The notes beneath the pieces were generated by a model. The model was not told the origin of the DNA, made no database searches, and saw only the letters and a program-made list of their open reading frames with translations. A stretch of 64,000 bases of DNA, from the NCBI RefSeq assembly GCF_009910845.1, contig NZ_SIJB01000030.1, forward strand, positions 116,087 through 180,086. The letters run 5' to 3'. The translations under genes and the position numbers were made by a program. Source of the stretch: Chengkuizengella marina (GTDB lineage Bacteria; Bacillota; Bacilli; Paenibacillales; KCTC-33759). This document shows, piece by piece, positions 26,995-35,611 of this stretch; position 1 is the stretch's first letter; each line of letters opens with the position of its first letter.

Positions 26995-28419
26995 ATGTCA
27001 GTTCAAAACGTTTTAGATACAATTAAGGAAAAAAACATAGAGTTTGTAGATTTTAGATTTGTGGATTTATCAGGTAAAGCACATCATATTACAGTGCCTG
27101 CTTTATCTGTTGGGGAAGATACTTTTACAAACGGAGTAGCTTTTGACGGCTCTTCCATTCCTGGTTTTAGAGGGATTGAGGAATCAGACATGGTGATGAT
27201 GCCTGATCCTGAAGCTATTTTTGTAGATGAATTTACTGCACATAACACTTTGAACATTATGTGTAACATTTTTTCACCTGATGGAGATCGTTATGATCGT
27301 GATCCAAGGAATATTGCTCAAAAAGCAGAAGAATACCTACAATCAACTGGTATTGGTACTTCAGCCTTTTTTGCACCAGAATCTGAATTTTTTATCTTTG
27401 ATGATGTAAGATTTGAAAGTGGTCAGAATGTTTCTTCTTATTCAGTTGATTCCGACGAAGGGATTTGGAATACTGGACGTGAAGAAGAAGGTGGAAATTT
27501 AGGATTTAAAATTCGCAATAAGGGTGGTTATGTACCGGTATCTCCTGCAGACACAACTCAAGACCTACGTAGTGAAATTTGTCGAGTTTTAGAAGAAGCT
27601 GGTTTAGTCATTGAACGTCATCACCATGAAGTTGCTACTGCTGGACAACAGGAAATTAACTTCCGTTTCAGCACATTAGTTGATACTGCAGATAATTTAA
27701 TGAAATATAAATATATTGTTCATAATACAGCAATGAAGTTTGGAAAAACAGCGACATTTATGCCAAAACCTTTGTTTGGAGATAACGGTAGTGGAATGCA
27801 TGTACATCAAAGTATTTTTAATGGAGATACTCCATTATTTTATGAAAAAGGTGCATATGCAAACATTAGTGAGCTAGGAATGTATTATATCGGAGGTATT
27901 TTAAAACATGCTCCTGCCTTAATTGCTTTAACAAATCCTAGTACGAATTCATATAAACGATTAGTTCCTGGATATGAAGCTCCTGTAAACCTTGTATTCT
28001 CTAAAGGTAATAGATCAGCAGCTGTTCGTATTCCAGTGGCTGCAGTAACGCCTAAAGGAGCTCGTATTGAGTTCCGTACACCGGATTCAACTGCTAACCC
28101 ATACCTAGCATTCTCAGCTATGTTAATGGCTGGTTTAGACGGAATTAAAAACAAAATTGACCCTCGTCAAGAAGGTTACGGTCCTTTAGATAAAAACATT
28201 TATGAATTATCTGATGTTGAAAAAAATGAAATCCGCAGTGTACCAGCTAATATAGAGGAAGCAATGGATGCTCTTGAAGCAGATTATGATTTTTTAATAG
28301 AAGGCGGAGTATTTACAGAAGAATTTATTAAACATTACATTAGTTTTAAGCGTGATGAAGCTAAGGAAATCGCAATACGCACTCATCCACATGAATTTTC
28401 TTTATATTATGATTGCTAA
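26995..28419 (+). CDS. glnA: Type I glutamine synthetase, beta-like form
   Basis: A 474-residue enzyme that makes glutamine from glutamate and ammonia. Conserved blocks are present: FDGSSIPGF, ESEFFIFD, HHHEVATAGQQEI, NGSGMHVHQS, NPSTNSYKRLVPGYEAPV and RIEFRTPD. It is about 30 residues longer than the Bacillus GlnA (about 444, type I-alpha). It also has the insert and the DKNIYELS segment that in I-beta enzymes such as Escherichia GlnA carries the adenylylated tyrosine. Whether an adenylyltransferase exists here is unknown. GGGAGG at 26982-26987 fixes the ATG at 26995; an ATG at 26980 overlaps that site. A terminator follows. Confidence 0.95.
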   Translation: MSVQNVLDTIKEKNIEFVDFRFVDLSGKAHHITVPALSVGEDTFTNGVAFDGSSIPGFRGIEESDMVMMPDPEAIFVDEFTAHNTLNIMCNIFSPDGDRYDRDPRNIAQKAEEYLQSTGIGTSAFFAPESEFFIFDDVRFESGQNVSSYSVDSDEGIWNTGREEEGGNLGFKIRNKGGYVPVSPADTTQDLRSEICRVLEEAGLVIERHHHEVATAGQQEINFRFSTLVDTADNLMKYKYIVHNTAMKFGKTATFMPKPLFGDNGSGMHVHQSIFNGDTPLFYEKGAYANISELGMYYIGGILKHAPALIALTNPSTNSYKRLVPGYEAPVNLVFSKGNRSAAVRIPVAAVTPKGARIEFRTPDSTANPYLAFSAMLMAGLDGIKNKIDPRQEGYGPLDKNIYELSDVEKNEIRSVPANIEEAMDALEADYDFLIEGGVFTEEFIKHYISFKRDEAKEIAIRTHPHEFSLYYDC

Positions 28420-28433
28420 CAAATAGTTTTGTG

Positions 28434-28463
28434 AAAAGACCATCTATGACGGTGGTCTTTTTT
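28434..28463 (+). terminator. Terminator after glnA
   Basis: AAAAGACC and GGTCTTTT arms (28434-28441, 28454-28461) followed by a T run. Confidence 0.85.
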
Positions 28464-28631
28464 GGTAGAAAAATTTATTAGAGTATAAAGGTGATTTGAT
28501 CTCTAGTGGGTATGTCATATTTTATCTTGAACAGAACGTTGAATACTGCTATCATATGCATAAATAATAGAAAAAACTAATAATTAATTCCGTTTGCTAG
28601 TTTAATATTCGGAAAAAGGAGTGGATTCCTA

Positions 28632-29714
28632 TTGAGTAACAGAGCTTACAATTTTAACGCAGGTCCAGCAGCATTACCTCTAGAAGTATTGCAAAAAGCA
28701 CAAGAAGAGTTGGTAGATTATCAAGGCATAGGCATGTCTGTAATGGAAATATCCCACCGAAGCAAAGAGTATGAACAATTAAATGAAGAAACACAAGAAT
28801 TATTATCAGAACTTTTAAACATCCCATCTGGTTACAAAACTTTATTTTTACAAGGTGGGGCTAGTACACAATTCGCAATGATACCATTAAATTTTTTAAA
28901 TGCTGGTAAAGTATCAAATTATATTATCACAGGAAGCTGGGGTAAAAAAGCTTTAAAAGAATCCAAGTTAATTGGAGAGACTTTCGTATCAGCTCAGCCA
29001 GAAAAATTCTCACACGTCCCTGATATATCTCAACTTCAACTTCAGAATGATAGTGCATATTTACACATAACTTCAAATGAAACCATTGAGGGGATTCAAT
29101 ATCAACAATTTCCGGATACAGGAAGCATACCACTGATAGCAGATATGTCTAGTGATATATTATGCAGACCTATTGATGTATCCCAATTTGCAATGATTTA
29201 TGCAGGAGCTCAGAAAAATTTAGGTCCATCAGGAGTAACTTTGGTTGTAGTCAGGGAAGATTTATTAGAAGATATTCCTGATCATATTCCAACGATGTTA
29301 CGATATGATACGCATATTAAAGCAAACTCTTTATATAATACACCACCAGTTTATTCAGTTTATATTGTGAATTTAGTTTTAAAGTGGATAAAAGAAAAAG
29401 GTGGGCTTGAACAAATAGAGAAAATAAATCGTGAAAAAACAAAATTGATATATGATGTTATTGATGAGAGTCAAGGATTTTATATTGGTACAGTCGATAA
29501 AAAGGATCGTTCCATTATGAATATTCCATTTAGATTAAAGGATGAACATTTAGAAAAGCAGTTTTTGAAACAATCTGAGGAGGACGGTTTTGTTGGTCTG
29601 AAAGGTCATCGAAGTGTTGGAGGAATGAGGGCCTCAACTTATAATGCTGTTCCTTTTGAAAGCTGTAAGGCTTTGAGTCAGTTTATGGTCGAATTCCAAA
29701 AAAGAAACGGATAA
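28632..29714 (+). CDS. serC: Phosphoserine aminotransferase
   Basis: A 360-residue PLP enzyme of serine synthesis that converts 3-phosphohydroxypyruvate to phosphoserine. YNFNAGPAALP is the family N-terminus; Lys195 in YAGAQKNLGPSG is the PLP lysine; VGLKGHRSVGGMRASTYNAVP is the conserved C-terminal block. Length is standard. It starts with TTG; AAGGAG is about 10 nt upstream. A small reading frame with its own ribosome site follows immediately. Confidence 0.95.
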   Translation: MSNRAYNFNAGPAALPLEVLQKAQEELVDYQGIGMSVMEISHRSKEYEQLNEETQELLSELLNIPSGYKTLFLQGGASTQFAMIPLNFLNAGKVSNYIITGSWGKKALKESKLIGETFVSAQPEKFSHVPDISQLQLQNDSAYLHITSNETIEGIQYQQFPDTGSIPLIADMSSDILCRPIDVSQFAMIYAGAQKNLGPSGVTLVVVREDLLEDIPDHIPTMLRYDTHIKANSLYNTPPVYSVYIVNLVLKWIKEKGGLEQIEKINREKTKLIYDVIDESQGFYIGTVDKKDRSIMNIPFRLKDEHLEKQFLKQSEEDGFVGLKGHRSVGGMRASTYNAVPFESCKALSQFMVEFQKRNG

Positions 29715-29732
29715 ATTGAGGAGTAGATAAAA

Positions 29733-29798
29733 ATGAAAAGGAAGATCGCCTTGAATAATTGGACGTATCTTCCTTTCAACTTTATTTATTTACTTTAA
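29733..29798 (+). CDS. Possible 21-aa peptide downstream of serC
   Basis: An ATG at 29733 preceded by GAGGAG (29718-29723) opens a 21-codon frame whose product is basic at the start and aromatic/hydrophobic at the end (NFIYLL). The same bases can form an AAAGGAAGAT/ATCTTCCTTT hairpin (29737-29776), so the region may instead be a weak serC terminator. I cannot decide between these. Confidence 0.25.
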   Translation: MKRKIALNNWTYLPFNFIYLL

Positions 29799-29837
29799 TC
29801 GTTTTTTATTTAAGCCATCTTATGATTCGTAATTAAT

Positions 29838-30344
29838 TTATTGAGTTTCAAAGGGACCTACACGAGTTATAATACAAGTTGATAATACTGCACTCACTAA
29901 TACACCCTGAAATGTAATGTTAAATAGTACAATACCTTCTCCAACATCTAATATTTCAACACCAGCCCCTTCGAGTGCAAATAAAGGAATAAGTGCACTT
30001 AGACTAACAGTTTCTCCTATATTATTTTTTAATAGTTTTGTAGCTGGATCTTCAATACACTTACATGCAAAATTACTTCTCCTGACAGGAAGCAGCTTAA
30101 TATTATCTATAATTTCGTCAACTGAAACACCCTTTACTTGAGAAATTGGAAAAGATCCAACTGATGTTTTAACAACACAACCTTTAACATCTATAATTTC
30201 AATGGGTTCTATTTCTCCTTGATCATTTACATTAAAGAATTCATTTTCTGTTGTTAATATAGTAGTTTTACCAATGAGCTGTTGTAATATTTTTTTCATT
30301 GGTCTTACACAACAGTCACAAACTGTATCTTTTTTTCTATTCAT
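29838..30344 (-). CDS. Hypothetical protein with N-terminal cysteine cluster
   Basis: A 168-residue protein starting with a basic segment and the cluster CDCCVRPMKKIL (residues 9-20), followed by LQQLIGKTTILTTENEFF. There is another pair, CKC, near residue 95, and a hydrophobic C-terminal half (LSALIPLFALEGAGVEIL, FQGVLVSAVLSTCII). The CxCCVxPM start with LQQLIG recalls small cysteine-rich proteins of spore-forming Bacillales, possibly spore-surface linked, but this is memory of a pattern, not a search. GGAGGGG precedes the ATG. It is opposite to serC and trmL. Confidence 0.6.
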   Translation of the reverse strand: MNRKKDTVCDCCVRPMKKILQQLIGKTTILTTENEFFNVNDQGEIEPIEIIDVKGCVVKTSVGSFPISQVKGVSVDEIIDNIKLLPVRRSNFACKCIEDPATKLLKNNIGETVSLSALIPLFALEGAGVEILDVGEGIVLFNITFQGVLVSAVLSTCIITRVGPFETQ

Positions 30345-30554
30345 TAAATAACTTCCCCTCCTTCCATAATAATAGAGTATTCATATTCTCTATGAATAGC
30401 TTGTGCTTTTGCTCCTGGACAAAAGTGGAAAATTTAAACATATATTATATAATCCTGCCAAAAGCGCTTAGAATAAATCTATATCCCATAAGTAATTAGA
30501 TTCAATATGTGTTACAATACTCATTAGCTTATTTCATAATAAAGGTGAGGTAAT

Positions 30555-31016
30555 ATGATACACATTGTACTAATAGAACCAGAAATTCCATCAAATACAG
30601 GTAATATAGGTAGAACATGTGCTGCGACTGGGGCTAGACTTCATTTAGTTCATCCCCTTGGTTTTGAAACAGATAATAAAGCATTAAAAAGAGCGGGATT
30701 AGATTATTGGCATGAAGTAGATGTTGAACATCATGAATCTTTTGAAGCCCTACAAGCCAAATATTCAGATCATCGATTTTTCTTTGTAGAAACGAGAACG
30801 GATCATTTATATACAGATTTTAAATATCAAGATGGGGATTTTTTTGTTTTAGGAAAAGAATCTGCGGGTTTGCCTAAAGATATGTTAGAAGTCCATAAAG
30901 AAACTTGTATAAGATTACCTATGACAGGAGTTGTAAGATCGCTAAATTTATCCAATGTGGCCGCTGTTATTGTTTATGATGCTTTAAGGCAAATCGGCTT
31001 TTCAAACATGGATTAG
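30555..31016 (+). CDS. trmL: tRNA (cytidine(34)-2'-O)-methyltransferase TrmL
   Basis: A 153-residue SPOUT methyltransferase that modifies the wobble base of tRNA-Leu isoacceptors. Motifs: EPEIPSNTGNIGRTCAATGARLHLVHPLGF near the start, FVLGKESAGLPKDML around 95-110 and IRLPMTGVVRSLNLSNVAAVIVYDALRQ in the knotted C-terminus. Length is standard for this minimal SPOUT type. AAGGTGAGG precedes the ATG. The serC-trmL-abrB-like gene order is common in relatives. Confidence 0.94.
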   Translation: MIHIVLIEPEIPSNTGNIGRTCAATGARLHLVHPLGFETDNKALKRAGLDYWHEVDVEHHESFEALQAKYSDHRFFFVETRTDHLYTDFKYQDGDFFVLGKESAGLPKDMLEVHKETCIRLPMTGVVRSLNLSNVAAVIVYDALRQIGFSNMD

Positions 31017-31130
31017 TATAAATTAGTTATAAATTTATAAAATTTGATAAAAATTAGCGAATATAGAAGGAAATTATCGATTTATGTCGAATATTATTCT
31101 AGATAAATTTAAAATGAGGTGAAAATATAC

Positions 31131-31376
31131 ATGAAGCCAATGGGTGTTGTTCGCAAAGTAGATCAGCTTGGGCGTATCGTATTACCAAAATCATTGCGTA
31201 AAAGGTATATGATGAATGAAGGCGACCCAGTAGAAATATTAGTTCAAGGTGATCATATCATTCTGGAAAAATATAAACCTAGATGTGTCTTTTGCACATC
31301 TTCTGATAATGTGGTTGAATACAAAGAAAAATACATCTGCTCATCTTGTCTAGGTGAAATGCAACAATTTGTTTAA
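31131..31376 (+). CDS. AbrB/SpoVT-type transition-state regulator with C-terminal cysteine motif
   Basis: An 81-residue DNA-binding regulator. The swapped-hairpin AbrB domain covers residues 1-50 (GVVRKVDQLGRIVLPKSLRKRYMMNEGDPVEILVQGDHIILEKY). The C-terminal part carries CVFC and CSSC, a possible zinc site, as in AbrB-like proteins that act at the transition to sporulation. GAGG at 31116-31119 suits the ATG at 31131; an in-frame GTG at 31119 overlaps it. A second ATG at 31140 would also be possible. A good terminator follows. It may be AbrB or its paralogue Abh; I leave the symbol blank. Confidence 0.88.
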   Translation: MKPMGVVRKVDQLGRIVLPKSLRKRYMMNEGDPVEILVQGDHIILEKYKPRCVFCTSSDNVVEYKEKYICSSCLGEMQQFV

Positions 31377-31394
31377 TTAGCAAATATTATAAAA

Positions 31395-31440
31395 AAACAA
31401 ACTCCATTGATTAGGAATAATCATTAGAGTTTGTTTTTTT
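31395..31440 (+). terminator. Terminator after the AbrB-like gene
   Basis: AACAAACTC and GAGTTTGTT arms with an inner TGATTA/TAATCA pairing end in seven T residues. Confidence 0.9.
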
Positions 31441-31472
31441 AAAAATTGGATATAGTTAATTTTATAAAACTC

Positions 31473-31574
31473 TTATAGTCCTTTAGTTTTATCGTCGCTA
31501 AACGCTGCAGTTAAAATGGCTGTTAAAAACATTGCAAACACAATCATAACAATCCAAAATGTTGAAGAAAACAT
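31473..31574 (-). CDS. Small single-span membrane protein, 33 aa
   Basis: A 33-codon minus-strand frame: a hydrophobic span of about 20 residues (FWIVMIVFAMFLTAILTA) followed by a charged tail (FSDDKTKGL). AGGGGG lies about 8 nt before the ATG. The size, single span and good ribosome site favour a real gene, but I recognise no family. It stands between the AbrB-like gene terminator and the phosphodiester glycosidase operon, and is transcribed in the latter's direction, 130 bp after its end. Confidence 0.55.
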   Translation of the reverse strand: MFSSTFWIVMIVFAMFLTAILTAAFSDDKTKGL

Positions 31575-31707
31575 GCATAAACCCCCTAAGTAGTAACATA
31601 AACAATTAAATCTATTATACCCAAGTAAGTATAAAAAACCAATCTGAAATTTCGAATTTTTATTGAATGTTCACCTAACCTTTAAACAAAAGGCATATCT
31701 TATCCAC

Positions 31708-32775
31708 TTATTTAAAAAATAAAAAATGAGTGGACAATGGTCTTAAGTTTCCATCACTAGGTTGGTTGATAATACTGTGATTTAATACGAATGAAGTAGA
31801 GCCGCCTCCATCAAGGTTATAAGCATCAATCACCCCTAATTCCATTAATTTATCCTGCATTTCTATTAATGAAGCGCCATAATTACCTTGGGTATCTTGA
31901 CCTTCAGTTACTAAAAATAACAAGTGATCATTTTTATAATTGGCAATTACGGTACGAGCTGCCCTTTTAGGTGAAGTTAACCATTTTTGTGGAATGGTTT
32001 GTTTAATTTGGTTTTGAATTAAAATCGGGACAAAAGTAGCACCAAACTTCGGTTGAAGTTGATCTAAGTCAGATTTTTGATAAAACTTACCCCCAATTAA
32101 TTTTCCATTATCATTGATACCTACAAAAAATAAGTCTTTAAAACTTGCTTCGAAGCCTGTAACATAATTACCATCCACAATCGTGGTGCTTAAAGGATAA
32201 CGTTTTCCTGTGCGAAAATCATCAGCAAATCCTCCTGCATTGATTCCTGCGATGGCTCCAGTTCTTTGGACAGCTTGTAAAGTAGTTTCGCTTTTACCAA
32301 GTTCATTTTTAGCTAATACCATATCCATACCTTCCATAGATTTAAGCTCAACTTTTAGTGCATGACCTCTATAATGATCTTCAACGATATTAAATAACTT
32401 CAAATCAATTTTATCTGATTGAATATGTTTAATAGGTGACCCTAATTTGCTTAGAATTCTTTTATCATATATGATTCCGGGTTTATTTACCTGTGCAGAA
32501 GCTACATGAACCAGTTGATTTGCAGTATCAGCACTTTTATTATAGATTTCAAACAAGTTAGAAAGGGAGGAATGAATTCCATCGATTTGGATTTTGGCTT
32601 CATTTAAATCTAATAACATTCCCTCTGATTGTTCTTTAATAGAAACAATTGATACAGATGGTAATCGTGATTCAGAAATGTTAATTTGAATAGTTGAAAT
32701 ACATAACAAAATGAAAACACCTAAAAAAGGAGCGATAGCTAACATGATTGTTTTATTTATATATGTATATTTCAT
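31708..32775 (-). CDS. Phosphodiester glycosidase-family protein, membrane anchored
   Basis: A 355-residue protein with an N-terminal membrane anchor (about 9-30). The C-terminal domain, about 120-355, is of the NAGPA/phosphodiester glycosidase type: AIAGINAGGF, STTIVDGNYV, AARTVIANYKNDHLLFLVTEG and NLDGGGSTSFVLN. Family members cleave sugar phosphodiester bonds in exopolysaccharide or wall polymers. The region 50-110 may form coiled coil. Its ATG overlaps the TGA of the upstream coiled-coil gene by 4 nt (ATGA), so the two are translationally coupled and probably work together at the cell surface. Confidence 0.85.
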   Translation of the reverse strand: MKYTYINKTIMLAIAPFLGVFILLCISTIQINISESRLPSVSIVSIKEQSEGMLLDLNEAKIQIDGIHSSLSNLFEIYNKSADTANQLVHVASAQVNKPGIIYDKRILSKLGSPIKHIQSDKIDLKLFNIVEDHYRGHALKVELKSMEGMDMVLAKNELGKSETTLQAVQRTGAIAGINAGGFADDFRTGKRYPLSTTIVDGNYVTGFEASFKDLFFVGINDNGKLIGGKFYQKSDLDQLQPKFGATFVPILIQNQIKQTIPQKWLTSPKRAARTVIANYKNDHLLFLVTEGQDTQGNYGASLIEMQDKLMELGVIDAYNLDGGGSTSFVLNHSIINQPSDGNLRPLSTHFLFFK

Positions 32776-33164
32776 TTAATAAGGTCCAATTCTTGTTGCA
32801 ATTTGATTAACTGATCTTCTAATTGGAGTAGTTGAGAATAAAGTTGATTACTGTTGTCTGTTTGGTCACTCGTACTGTCCTTAGTGAAATTTAATAATTC
32901 ATTAAAGGAATTAATTTGCTCTTGAAGTGTTTCAATATCTATCAGAATGTTGTTTTTCATATCATTAATTTGTTCATTAACATCTGATTGTACATTTGAA
33001 AGTTGAATTTCCATTTGATTTGACAAATCTGATACTATTTGTTGTTTTAAATGTTCGATGTACATTTTGCTACCAAATACTCCACTGCTGATTAAAAGTG
33101 TCCAAAGCATGAAAAATGGGATGAAACGAAGCCATTTATTTCTTTTCTTTTTTTTCTCATTCAT
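32772..33164 (-). CDS. Membrane-anchored coiled-coil protein
   Basis: A 130-residue protein with a lysine-rich start (NEKKKKRNKW), one membrane span at about 12-30 (FIPFFMLWTLLISSGVFG), then an extended Gln/Asn/Leu-rich coiled coil to the end (LKQQIVSDLSNQMEIQLSNVQ and LQLEDQLIKLQQELDLI). No enzyme motif is present. It is coupled by ATGA overlap to the phosphodiester glycosidase gene and may serve as its spacer or partner in the wall. I know no named family. Confidence 0.7.
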   Translation of the reverse strand: MNEKKKKRNKWLRFIPFFMLWTLLISSGVFGSKMYIEHLKQQIVSDLSNQMEIQLSNVQSDVNEQINDMKNNILIDIETLQEQINSFNELLNFTKDSTSDQTDNSNQLYSQLLQLEDQLIKLQQELDLIK

Positions 33165-33459
33165 CAGTTACTTCACCTCGATGTCTTTGATTTTAAGTAA
33201 GTTCTATTTACTAGTATACTAGATTTTTATCACACCAAAAAGTGTAGAATAATCAGAAACATAGAATCATAAGCATTTTAGAGGACCCCAAAGTTGAAAT
33301 ACACTGAATTGCTAGTTTCATAGGGGTTGGTTAAATTTTAGGGGTACAAAAGAATATTTTACTAGTACTTATGCGGTTTCTTTGAAAAAAACCTTTACTT
33401 ATCCAATTCATTACCTTATAATCCTATGTAAATACTCGGAATTACTTGGGGTGTAGCTT

Positions 33460-34230
33460 ATGGGATTTGGAATAGAGATGACTATACTTGGACTCGTTGT
33501 TGGATTTTTAGTAGGATTAACTGGAGTAGGCGGAGCTGCATTATTAACTCCAATTATGATTATGCTCGGTGTCCCTGCAACGATCGCAGTGGGAACTGAT
33601 TTGTTTTATAATGCAATTACAAAAATGTTTGGAGCTATCCAGCATTTTAGACAGAAAACGATTAATTTGAAACTAGTTAAATTTTTTGCTATAGGCAGTA
33701 TACCAGGAGCAATAACCGCCATTGGTGTGCTCCAATTGTTTGAGAATTTTTTTCAAAATCAAGAATCAATTATTAGAACGGCTTTAGGAGTGATGTTAAT
33801 TATCATCGCTTTGGCCACTATTTTCAGACAAATCTTTGATAAAAAATGGAGAGAAAACCGTTGGCAGAAGAAACCACTTGAAGAGAAAAAGATGCTAACC
33901 ATTGCAATTGGTTTTATTTTGGGATTTGTGGTTGGATTAACTTCAATAGGTTCAGGTTCTCTTTTTGCTTTAGCACTAATTTATCTATATAGATTAAAGG
34001 GTTCAGAAATTGTAGGTACAGATATTGCACATGCTTTATTATTAGTCTCAGTTGCAGGGTTTTTACATGCAGGATTAGGCAATGTAGATTATCTTCTAAC
34101 CTTAAATTTATTATTAGGATCAATTCCCGGTGTGTTAATTGGCAGCACGTTATCAGCGAAAGTACCTACCAAACCATTAAGAACTATTTTAGCCACCATT
34201 ATATTATTAAGTGGAATAAAAATGATATAA
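33460..34230 (+). CDS. TauE/SafE-family permease
   Basis: A 256-residue protein with about eight membrane spans. GLVVGFLVGLTGVGGAALLTPIMIMLG near the start and the repeat GFVVGLTSIGSGSLFALALIYLY near 155 are the paired half-motifs of the TauE/SafE (DUF81) family, which exports sulfite or other small organic anions. The substrate here is unknown. The start codon ATG has a GGGGTG upstream. It ends in a terminator before a flavoprotein gene. Confidence 0.85.
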   Translation: MGFGIEMTILGLVVGFLVGLTGVGGAALLTPIMIMLGVPATIAVGTDLFYNAITKMFGAIQHFRQKTINLKLVKFFAIGSIPGAITAIGVLQLFENFFQNQESIIRTALGVMLIIIALATIFRQIFDKKWRENRWQKKPLEEKKMLTIAIGFILGFVVGLTSIGSGSLFALALIYLYRLKGSEIVGTDIAHALLLVSVAGFLHAGLGNVDYLLTLNLLLGSIPGVLIGSTLSAKVPTKPLRTILATIILLSGIKMI

Positions 34231-34231
34231 A

Positions 34232-34276
34232 TTAAAAACACTGATAAAAAGTAAACTAACTTGTCAGTGTTTTTTT
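34232..34276 (+). terminator. Terminator after TauE-family gene
   Basis: AAAACACTGA and TCAGTGTTTT arms followed by T residues. It lies over the upstream extension of the next open frame, which shows that the flavoprotein starts further downstream. Confidence 0.85.
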
Positions 34277-34308
34277 GTGCGTATAAATACAAGAAAGGAA
34301 GAAAAAAT

Positions 34309-35220
34309 TTGGATATGTTATACGATTGTATCATTATTGGTGGTGGAATTGCTGGATTACAAGCTGCTATACAATTAGGAAGATATGAACACGATGTTCT
34401 TGTTATTGATAAAGGTGAGGGAAGATCAACTTTATGTAAAGGATATCATAATTTATTAGGGTGGCCCAATGGTATTTCCGGTTCAAAACTTAGGGAACTT
34501 GGTAAAAACCATGCTGAAAGTTTAGATGTTGAATTTTTGCAGGGAGAGGTGATTCAAGCAGAAAAAAAGTCTGAACAATTTCATATTTCTTTAAAGGATC
34601 AGAAACAAGTATATAAAGGGAAGACTATACTGCTAGCAACTGGAATTTTAGATCGTATGCCTCATTTTCCAAATTTGATTTCATGTTTAGGATTATCTGT
34701 TTACGTATGCCCAGATTGTGACGGTTATGAAGTGAAAAATAAAAAAACCATTATATTAGGATCTGGTGAGGTTGGTGCTAACATGGCATTTACTTTAAAA
34801 CAATGGACGGATGAACTAGTTTATATCAATCATGAACAAAAACAGATTAGTTCAAACACTAGAAAAAAATTAGATGAGACTAAGGTTTATTATATAGAGG
34901 AGCCTTTTGAAGAAGTGTTGGAAACTAGAGGGATGATTTATGGTGTTGTTTTAATGAGTGGAGAAGTGATCCATTGTGAAAGAGGTTTTATAGCTTTTGG
35001 CGGAAATGACGTAAAATCCTCTCTGGCATCTCAAATGGGTGTTGAGAGGCAAGAAAACAAACATATTATAACCGATCCACGAACAAAAATGACAAGTGTA
35101 AAACATGTATGGTCAGCAGGAGATGTGAATGTGCACTCAGAACAAGTATCGATTGCTATGGGAGAAGGCTCGCAGGCAGCGATATGGATACATAAATCAT
35201 TGGTGAATAATTCCTATTGA
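34309..35220 (+). CDS. Thioredoxin-reductase-like FAD/NAD(P) oxidoreductase
   Basis: A 303-residue flavoprotein. IIGGGIAGLQAAIQLGRY at the start binds FAD; CPDCDGYEV holds the redox CxxC (as in thioredoxin and alkyl hydroperoxide reductases); ILGSGEVGANMAFTL binds NAD(P)H; VWSAGDVN closes the FAD site. An in-frame start at 34261 lies inside a terminator, and AAAGGAAG at 34294-34301 fits TTG 34309 (7 nt) better than ATG 34315 (13 nt). The partner thioredoxin or peroxiredoxin is not adjacent. It may be a divergent TrxB paralogue. Confidence 0.85.
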   Translation: MDMLYDCIIIGGGIAGLQAAIQLGRYEHDVLVIDKGEGRSTLCKGYHNLLGWPNGISGSKLRELGKNHAESLDVEFLQGEVIQAEKKSEQFHISLKDQKQVYKGKTILLATGILDRMPHFPNLISCLGLSVYVCPDCDGYEVKNKKTIILGSGEVGANMAFTLKQWTDELVYINHEQKQISSNTRKKLDETKVYYIEEPFEEVLETRGMIYGVVLMSGEVIHCERGFIAFGGNDVKSSLASQMGVERQENKHIITDPRTKMTSVKHVWSAGDVNVHSEQVSIAMGEGSQAAIWIHKSLVNNSY

Positions 35221-35229
35221 CTATTGACA

Positions 35230-35440
35230 CTCTAATAGATGTAGTTCATTAAATCCCCTTTTGATCACGAAGCAACTAGAGGGGGCGATTTCGGCATCGA
35301 ATATTGCACTCACATTTGAAGTCCGGTGCTCATGTAAGCAATCACTACACTCCGCTCCGCTCCGGCTTCTGCATGTTCGCACAATCTTCTCGGTGTTGAA
35401 AACGAAATTTATTGAACACTCACTAATAGTGCCTATCCCA
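35230..35440. other. GC-richer non-coding element
   Basis: About 200 bp with clearly higher GC than its surroundings. It opens with a CCCCTTTTGATCACG...CTAGAGGGGG hairpin and later contains CTCCGCTCCGCTCCGG. No convincing gene is present: the plus-strand open frame over it has no ribosome site and an implausible protein. The arrangement recalls dispersed repeat elements in Paenibacillaceae genomes, but only one copy is in this window. Confidence 0.4.
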
Positions 35441-35473
35441 GTTAGGTACCATAAATTTTAAGGAGGTATGAAA

Positions 35474-35611
35474 ATGCATAACGAAAATCAAGAGGAAGAA
35501 AATGTACAATTGAATAACAATGAGCAATCTCCAAAACAGAAGGATGATGAAGCAATTCAAACTTTAAAAGCAGAAATTGAAGAAAATGATGAAAATCCTA
35601 GAGATTGTTAG
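35474..35611 (+). CDS. Small acidic hydrophilic protein, 45 aa
   Basis: A 45-residue frame with a perfect AAGGAGG (35460-35466) 7 nt ahead of the ATG. The product is highly acidic and rich in Asn, Gln and Glu, with no hydrophobic segment and a single terminal cysteine. I recognise no family. Such small acidic proteins occur in spore formers, and prkA, a sporulation-linked kinase, follows 153 bp downstream, but a shared role is only a guess. Confidence 0.55.
   Translation: MHNENQEEENVQLNNNEQSPKQKDDEAIQTLKAEIEENDENPRDC

Noticed and set aside
35261..35461. 66-aa open frame over the GC-richer element
   Set aside because: No ribosome site, odd composition, and it spans hairpin-forming DNA; better seen as non-coding.
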